A stretch of DNA of 64,000 nt from Gracilariopsis chorda. Lineage: Eukaryota; Rhodophyta; Florideophyceae; Gracilariales; Gracilariaceae. The notes under the pieces were generated by a model. It was not told the origin of the DNA. It did no database searches and saw nothing but the letters and a program-made list of their open reading frames with translations. The stretch is taken from NCBI GenBank assembly GCA_003194525.1, contig NBIV01000001.1, forward strand, positions 62,001 to 126,000, given 5' to 3'. The position numbers and the translations under genes are program-made. Below are positions 59,396 to 64,000 of this stretch, one piece after another. Numbering within the stretch: position 1 is the first letter of the stretch; the number at the start of each line of letters is the position of its first letter.

Positions 59396-61378
59396 ATGTC
59401 CCTCTTACGAGGCATGCTCTTCATATCTCCCTCCTTAGTCAGCGAGGCGACCTCAAAGAGTCAAGCCGCGATGGCGGAAAGTCCACCTAAAAGCGTGTCG
59501 CCTTCCGGTTCACCTGCTGCTTCTCTGGAAATCCAGCGTCATCCCACCTCGACTTCGAGTTCTTCTGACATCCCCATTCCTCGGCTTTCTCCGTACTCTC
59601 CAACTTCGTTCCCCATGTCCAACCTTCCGCCTAACCAACCTTCCAACCCGCTCGGGGATTCCGCACCGGCTTCCGGTATGCTCCGATTCCTCGGCGTGAA
59701 AGTTCGTCCTCTTCGGAGGAGCCTCCGGTGCTACCGGGTCACACGAACCGCCCTGTCGTGGGCATGTTCCCTGGTCAGGCGCGTCCTCCGGCTTGGTCGA
59801 TCTATGACTCCCTCGTTGGGGCGAATCCGAACACTCGGCTTGGTTCCCTCAGGTTGAGCTATGAGCCCTGGTTTCACCCGCTTGCCGTCTGCGACGAGGA
59901 ACTGATCCAATCTTACACCGATAACACGGAAAACCTTCCAGGAGACCTTCCCGGCGTCATCACCATGTCATGGGACTGGCGCAATCGAATTCCGGTACCT
60001 GTTCATCACGTTCGCTGCAATGCGGGAGAGTCCGCGGCCACCGCGCATGCCGCGCTCGTGCGGTTGGCTCATCTCCGGCTTCGCCGGGCTCCATTCGAAG
60101 TACCAGTTCCATTCGACACAACCTTCGATGTCCTGTTTTACCGCTCGCGAAGAGATGTCCTATTGCGACCGGCTGGCCGGATTGGAAACCTTCTCGTGGA
60201 GGAATATTCCGATTGCTCGGCAGGAAGCGATGTTGTGGGCGAGATCGATTCTTCGGGCGGAATTCCGTTATCTTCCCCGGGCATCCCGGTCGAACTTCCT
60301 TAAGAATTTCATCCGTGATGAACGGCGTTGGAGAGCCCGTACCGGGTATTTTGTCCCGTATGAGAATACGGAGATCAAACGCATCGCTGCGCCGCACCGA
60401 CGAAGTCGGTATGTTCCTCTCCCCCGTTGGTGGGGTGCCCTTGAGGCGTGCTGGGGGTGCTACATCGAGCTCCCCCCCGTCTTCACCTATGCAGGCTCCT
60501 CCATGGTATGGGATCCCTGCTCCGGGTTTTGGTCGGTTGTGGTCACCGAGTGGGCGGTCCGCACTGCGGCTTATATCCTCGCGGAGTCGTATGACCAGTA
60601 TAGACTGTGGTATATTCACCCGCGTGTGCGGGCAGCCATCCGACGCTTGGACACGCGAGTCCGCCTTGGGGGTGTGGCTAACGCCGAAGAGATGCTCTTC
60701 CTGCTTGATTTCCTCGAAGGCGTCAACTGGGATGAAGTTCCCATCGACAACTCCCAAAGGAGGCTTCACCATAATGGGTCTGGCCCCGGTTTAGGGAGGA
60801 ACACCGCGCTAGCGGGAGAATACATCTTCTTTGACCCCTGGGAATATAGGGAGCTTCCCCGCGAAGAAGCAGATGATTACCGGAATGCTCCGCGAACTGT
60901 TCCTCCGGACCACCCGAGGGGGTTGGTCGATTCGGACGATTATTACCGATCCTATATCGGAGGCGACCCCATGGTGGATAACGAGCCGGACGATGCCAAG
61001 ATGGACGAGGCCGCGGTCCCTAGCGAGGGTGGTGCCGATGGAGTCGGTGACGGTTCCATGCAGCATGGGGTTTCTGGTTCGCCAGGTCCTTCCGTTCCAA
61101 CGGGTCCGAGCCCGGCGACGGCGGCATCTTCGGCCTCCGCTCCGACGGCGTCGGGTCCTGAAACGGGGCACCGCCCACTTCCATTCCGACGGCAACGGTT
61201 CGGGAGCCCGGTGATTCCAGCGATGTCATCGCGTAATTCCTCCGAGAGGTGGGCCTTAGCCGTAATGAAGTTACGGGGGATGTCGCCGCAATGCGGGATG
61301 CGCTTGCTAACTGCTTGGGTGGCGGTCCTCCTCCATCGGATGGGCACTGATCCCCTGCGGGGTTTTGGCATGAGATAG
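59396..61378 (+). pseudogene. frame-broken ORF of unknown family, probable retroelement-derived
   Basis: Protein-like sequence runs through three frame segments: frame A from the ATG at 59396 to about 59700 (Ser/Pro-rich), frame B from about 59720 to 60110, then frame A again to 61378. The middle holds LGSLRLSYEPWFHPLAVCDEEL, then LPGVITMSWDWRNRIPVP. The third part is Trp/Tyr-rich with ILRAEFRYLPRASRSNFLKNF, WYIHPRVRAAIRRLDTRV and LLDFLEGVNWDEVP, and then an acidic Pro/Ser-rich tail. Two compensating indels explain the shifts. The layout (disordered ends, helical centre) would suit a gag-like protein, but it lies on the opposite strand from the gypsy remnant next to it. I do not recognise it. 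Confidence 0.5.
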
Positions 61379-61800
61379 ACTGATAGATAGCATGATCGAA
61401 AATAAAAACGAGCCCCTATGGGGGTGCTGTCCCATTGTGTGCGCTTCCTCTCCATGTCGGAGCTCCTTCCCCGAAGGGAGTCGCTTTCCGCTTCGCGGTT
61501 AGTCTCCGTCCTCTGACGGTGATGTAGCCTGCTGGGAGGTAGCGCTTCGCTCATTTCCAACGGGTTGGTGCACCTCGGAAAACATGCGCCATCACTGATG
61601 GGGAAAACCGCGCATACGGTGGCGACCGTGGTCGCAAACCAGCGTGCTAGATGAAAACCCACTTGTGTGGTTCAGAGCGAAAAGAATGTAGATGTTGTAG
61701 CTCGAGGCTACACTAGTAGTGTTCCGATATCATATCGGCGGTTCCGCCGTAGGCGGTGTGCATGACTGGGTAACCCTGCTTCTGTACCGTCCGAGACGAG
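61379..61800. other. interval between two retroelement remnants
   Basis: 420 bp between the ends of the plus-strand ORF and the minus-strand chromodomain frame. It would be expected to hold the 3' LTR border of the gypsy element, but no TG...CA boundary or polypurine tract could be fixed. Confidence 0.35.
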
Positions 61801-64000
61801 CTAACCCACTTGGGCGTTACACAGCGTTGCCGGCGTGGCCGTTCCTGCGTTGCGGTGATACTGAATTACCTTGGACCGGGGGAGGTGCTCGATGGGCTCC
61901 CAAGTATCCCATGATGGGTCGTATCCGTACCAACGGGAGCGGTATTCCAATATACCCTTTCCGTTGTAACGGTGTGCTATCACTCGGTCGAGGATGTACT
62001 CCTGTACGAAGACTGTCCGGCCCTGCCGGTTCGTAGTAACGTCCCTCGGGGCGTGCGTGCCCTCGTGAGGGAGAACGTCCCGCAATAGGGAGTGCAGGTG
62101 GCTTTTCCGCTCAGCGGGTCCTTCTCCGCGAGGAGTAGTTAGTTCACCAGCATGGTGGTTCGTTCACGATGCGAGGTGGCGAGGTTGACTCCGTGCTGAC
62201 GGTAGCGTTTGCGCGTACTCCTGAGGAGAGCTTCCACGTTGTGGGGTGAGTAGTGCCGGTGGCGCCACTCGTAACATCTGTGACGGTTGGTTCGCCACGA
62301 GGTGTGGTGTAATCCGCCTCCCTAATTAGGGTGTTTTTCCGTGGCTGCACCGTGCCCAGCTTACGTAACGTCCCGTGGTCCACGGTAAGCTCACTGATCT
62401 CCATTCCGGAGCCATCTCCATGTGGGGCGTGTACAGGTATTACACTCCTATGGGGCTTGGGTAAAATATCCCGGATCGGGGTTTGCGCTCCGTGCTTAAC
62501 GGTGAAGTCATCCGGCAGCGGCGGTTTGCCGTCGGTAATTACTCCCGAGTCTACCGAGACGCTTGGGTTCCGCGTACGCGAGCGCGGCCGTGTCGAGACT
62601 TCTCTCCCTTCTTTAGGGCTCCCAGTTCCGCTTCTCGCGGTGGGTACCCTCACTGCAGTGTCATTCCCGTTCGAAGTGCTTATCCGCGAAGTGCTGCGAG
62701 CGGTTTCTCCCGGCGTTGCCAGTATCTCCTCGTCACTTTCCTTTGCGTCCAGTGACGGTGCTTCTTCAGGGCTTGCCGCTACTGCGGGGACTTTCGTCAT
62801 GGACGGCGGCTTCGCGGCCTTGCCGCGAGGGGGCGTTGCGCGATTATCTTCCCGCGGTTGCGGTGCCATTCCAGCGTTCATAATCCGTGTTCCACGGCTT
62901 GCTTCCCGTTGCGACGGCGTTGTATCCACGATTTCGTGGTCCCCCTCTCCCTCCTCAGATGGAGCGATGGGGCTACTGGGTTTCCCAGAGGTCACCGTAT
63001 GGCGGTGGTAGATTCCGTTGTACGGTGACTGAGAGCGGCCTCGAGGGCCGTTCGTTTCCAGCGTAGCCGGGGTTGTCGCACTAGCCGGGAGGTCTGTGAG
63101 ACCCCAGGCGGGGTGTGGCAACACGGCAGGCCGTGAAATCACCGAGGTATGGGGCGTAGATTCACCTTCAGGTGTGGCGTCCAGCGTAGCTAATGTAGCC
63201 TCGGTCGGAGGTGGAGCGCCGCGTTCAACGCGATCGCGCGACAACCGCTCGAGCTCGTGGCCCATTTCCACCACGACCGTGCCCGTAGTAACGGAGTTAA
63301 CCTTAAAAGGTCCGTCCGCCACTGGCGATAGTTTGTGGCGCTTCTCCCTTTCGGGGTTGTAGTATTCCTTCCTGACGAAGACGTAGTCACCGGCCCGCAA
63401 TGCGGTTGTATCCTTTCGAAAGCGACCATCGAAATTCCGCTTATAGGCGGCTTGGGCTCGACCCATAGACTTCCGCGCGGCCGGTACCAACTGGGTTAGC
63501 CATGTTTTCCACTTTTGGCGGTAGTCCTTCATGGAAGGGAAGGTATCCAGTGTAGACTGGGATTCCAGCGCCACTGGCAGTGGTTTCCGTGATAGGACCA
63601 ACTCGAATGGAGAAATCCCGGTAGTCCGGTGTACCTGCGTGTTGTACGCGAACGTGATCGCATCGGTGTAGAGATCCCAAGTCTTTGGGTGGTCAGCCGC
63701 ATAGGAGCGGAGAGATGCTAGCATCGTCTGGTTAAACCGCTCGACCTGCCCATTACACTCGGGATGATAAGTGGTTGTGAAGAGGTTCTTCACATCCAAT
63801 ATCCTGCAGACGTCCTGGAAGAATCACGATGCGAACTGTTTCCCGTTATTGGAGATTAGCTCCACTGGAGGTCCGTAGACAAAGGCCCAATGCGTCACCA
63901 ACGCATTGGCGACCGTGTAAGCGGTTATCCTCCTAAGAGGTACTGTCCGAATGAGCTTCAAAAATCTGTCCGTTATTACGAGTAGGAACTTGTTTTCTCG
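61801..64000 (-). pseudogene. Ty3/gypsy chromovirus polyprotein remnant: integrase C-terminus and chromodomain
   Basis: On the minus strand from the window edge, the integrase core reads VITDRFLKLIRTVPL (first Asp present), then ELISNNGKQFAS, where the second catalytic Asp of the usual SDNG is Asn. A TGA follows directly. Beyond it come TTTYHPECNGQVERFNQTM (catalytic Glu present) and the GPY/F-like region (RAGDYVFVRKEYYNPEREKRHKLSPVADGPFKV). A long disordered linker precedes a one-base frame change near 62140. The chromodomain at the end has EYILDRVIAHRYNG and RWYGYDPSWDTWEPIEHL, the methyl-lysine reader that targets chromoviruses to heterochromatin. The nonsense codon, Asp-to-Asn change and frameshift mark a dead copy. 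Reverse transcriptase and protease lie outside the window. Confidence 0.88.

Overview
The window looks like nuclear DNA of an intron-poor photosynthetic eukaryote, most likely a red alga. The host genes are eukaryotic: LSm5, ribosomal protein eS10, a TDY-type MAP kinase, a SAC phosphoinositide phosphatase and an AMBRA1-like WD40 protein. Nearly all are single uninterrupted reading frames. The set includes genes expected of a photosynthetic cell: D-glycerate 3-kinase, a CtpA-type processing protease with a transit-like N-terminus, a sedoheptulose-7-phosphate-cyclase-like enzyme of the mycosporine/gadusol type, and a GPH/SUT sugar transporter. Short gene clusters alternate with repeat-filled stretches. 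The only intron directly supported in a host gene is 96 nt, in LSm5. The lineage call is an inference from gene content, because no rRNA or organelle marker is present.

Layout. 0-6 kb: LSm5, a SPEC3/Stum-like membrane protein, an HTATSF1/Cus2-like splicing factor, eS10, an unknown protein and a Cx9C protein. 6.5-10 kb: a PIF/Harbinger element (transposase plus convergent Myb-like gene), whose transposase is split by a 913-bp LTR-like insertion with a 5-bp target duplication. 12-14.3 kb: a probable plastid membrane protein and the cyclase, with palindromes and a 12-copy CACGTG array upstream of the cyclase. 15.2-19.8 kb: a 4.6-kb DNA transposon with 214-bp inverted repeats, a divergent piggyBac-like transposase and a PD-(D/E)XK nuclease reading frame. 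20.6-22.1 kb: a secreted FG-GAP/UnbV protein. 22.1-27.5 kb: no host gene, only LINE remnants, simple repeats and a perfect 27-bp hairpin. 27.5-47 kb: sugar transporter, CtpA protease, METTL2/6/8-like tRNA methyltransferase, glycerate kinase, strictosidine-synthase-like protein, SAC phosphatase, HAD hydrolase, a small unknown gene and a UBAC2-like protein. 49-57 kb: a Cut8/STS1-like protein, then a divergently transcribed TDY MAP kinase and AMBRA1-like pair. 57-64 kb: retroelement debris, with a frame-broken unknown ORF on the plus strand and a decayed Ty3/gypsy chromovirus integrase-chromodomain region on the minus strand.

Three signals stand out. (1) The 15.2-19.8 kb transposon combines a piggyBac-like DDD transposase, a TTAA-like target, structured inverted repeats and an in-frame lambda-exonuclease/YqaJ-like nuclease. 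This is the best candidate for an undescribed system. (2) An 11-bp palindromic motif, TACCAA[A/C/G]GGTA, occurs 16 times, never inside a called host CDS and often 85-350 bp upstream of start codons, so it is probably a regulatory element. (3) CACGTG boxes are strung at an exact 8-bp period at two separate loci. Many start codons were moved from the longest open frame to the first supported ATG; each entry says where.
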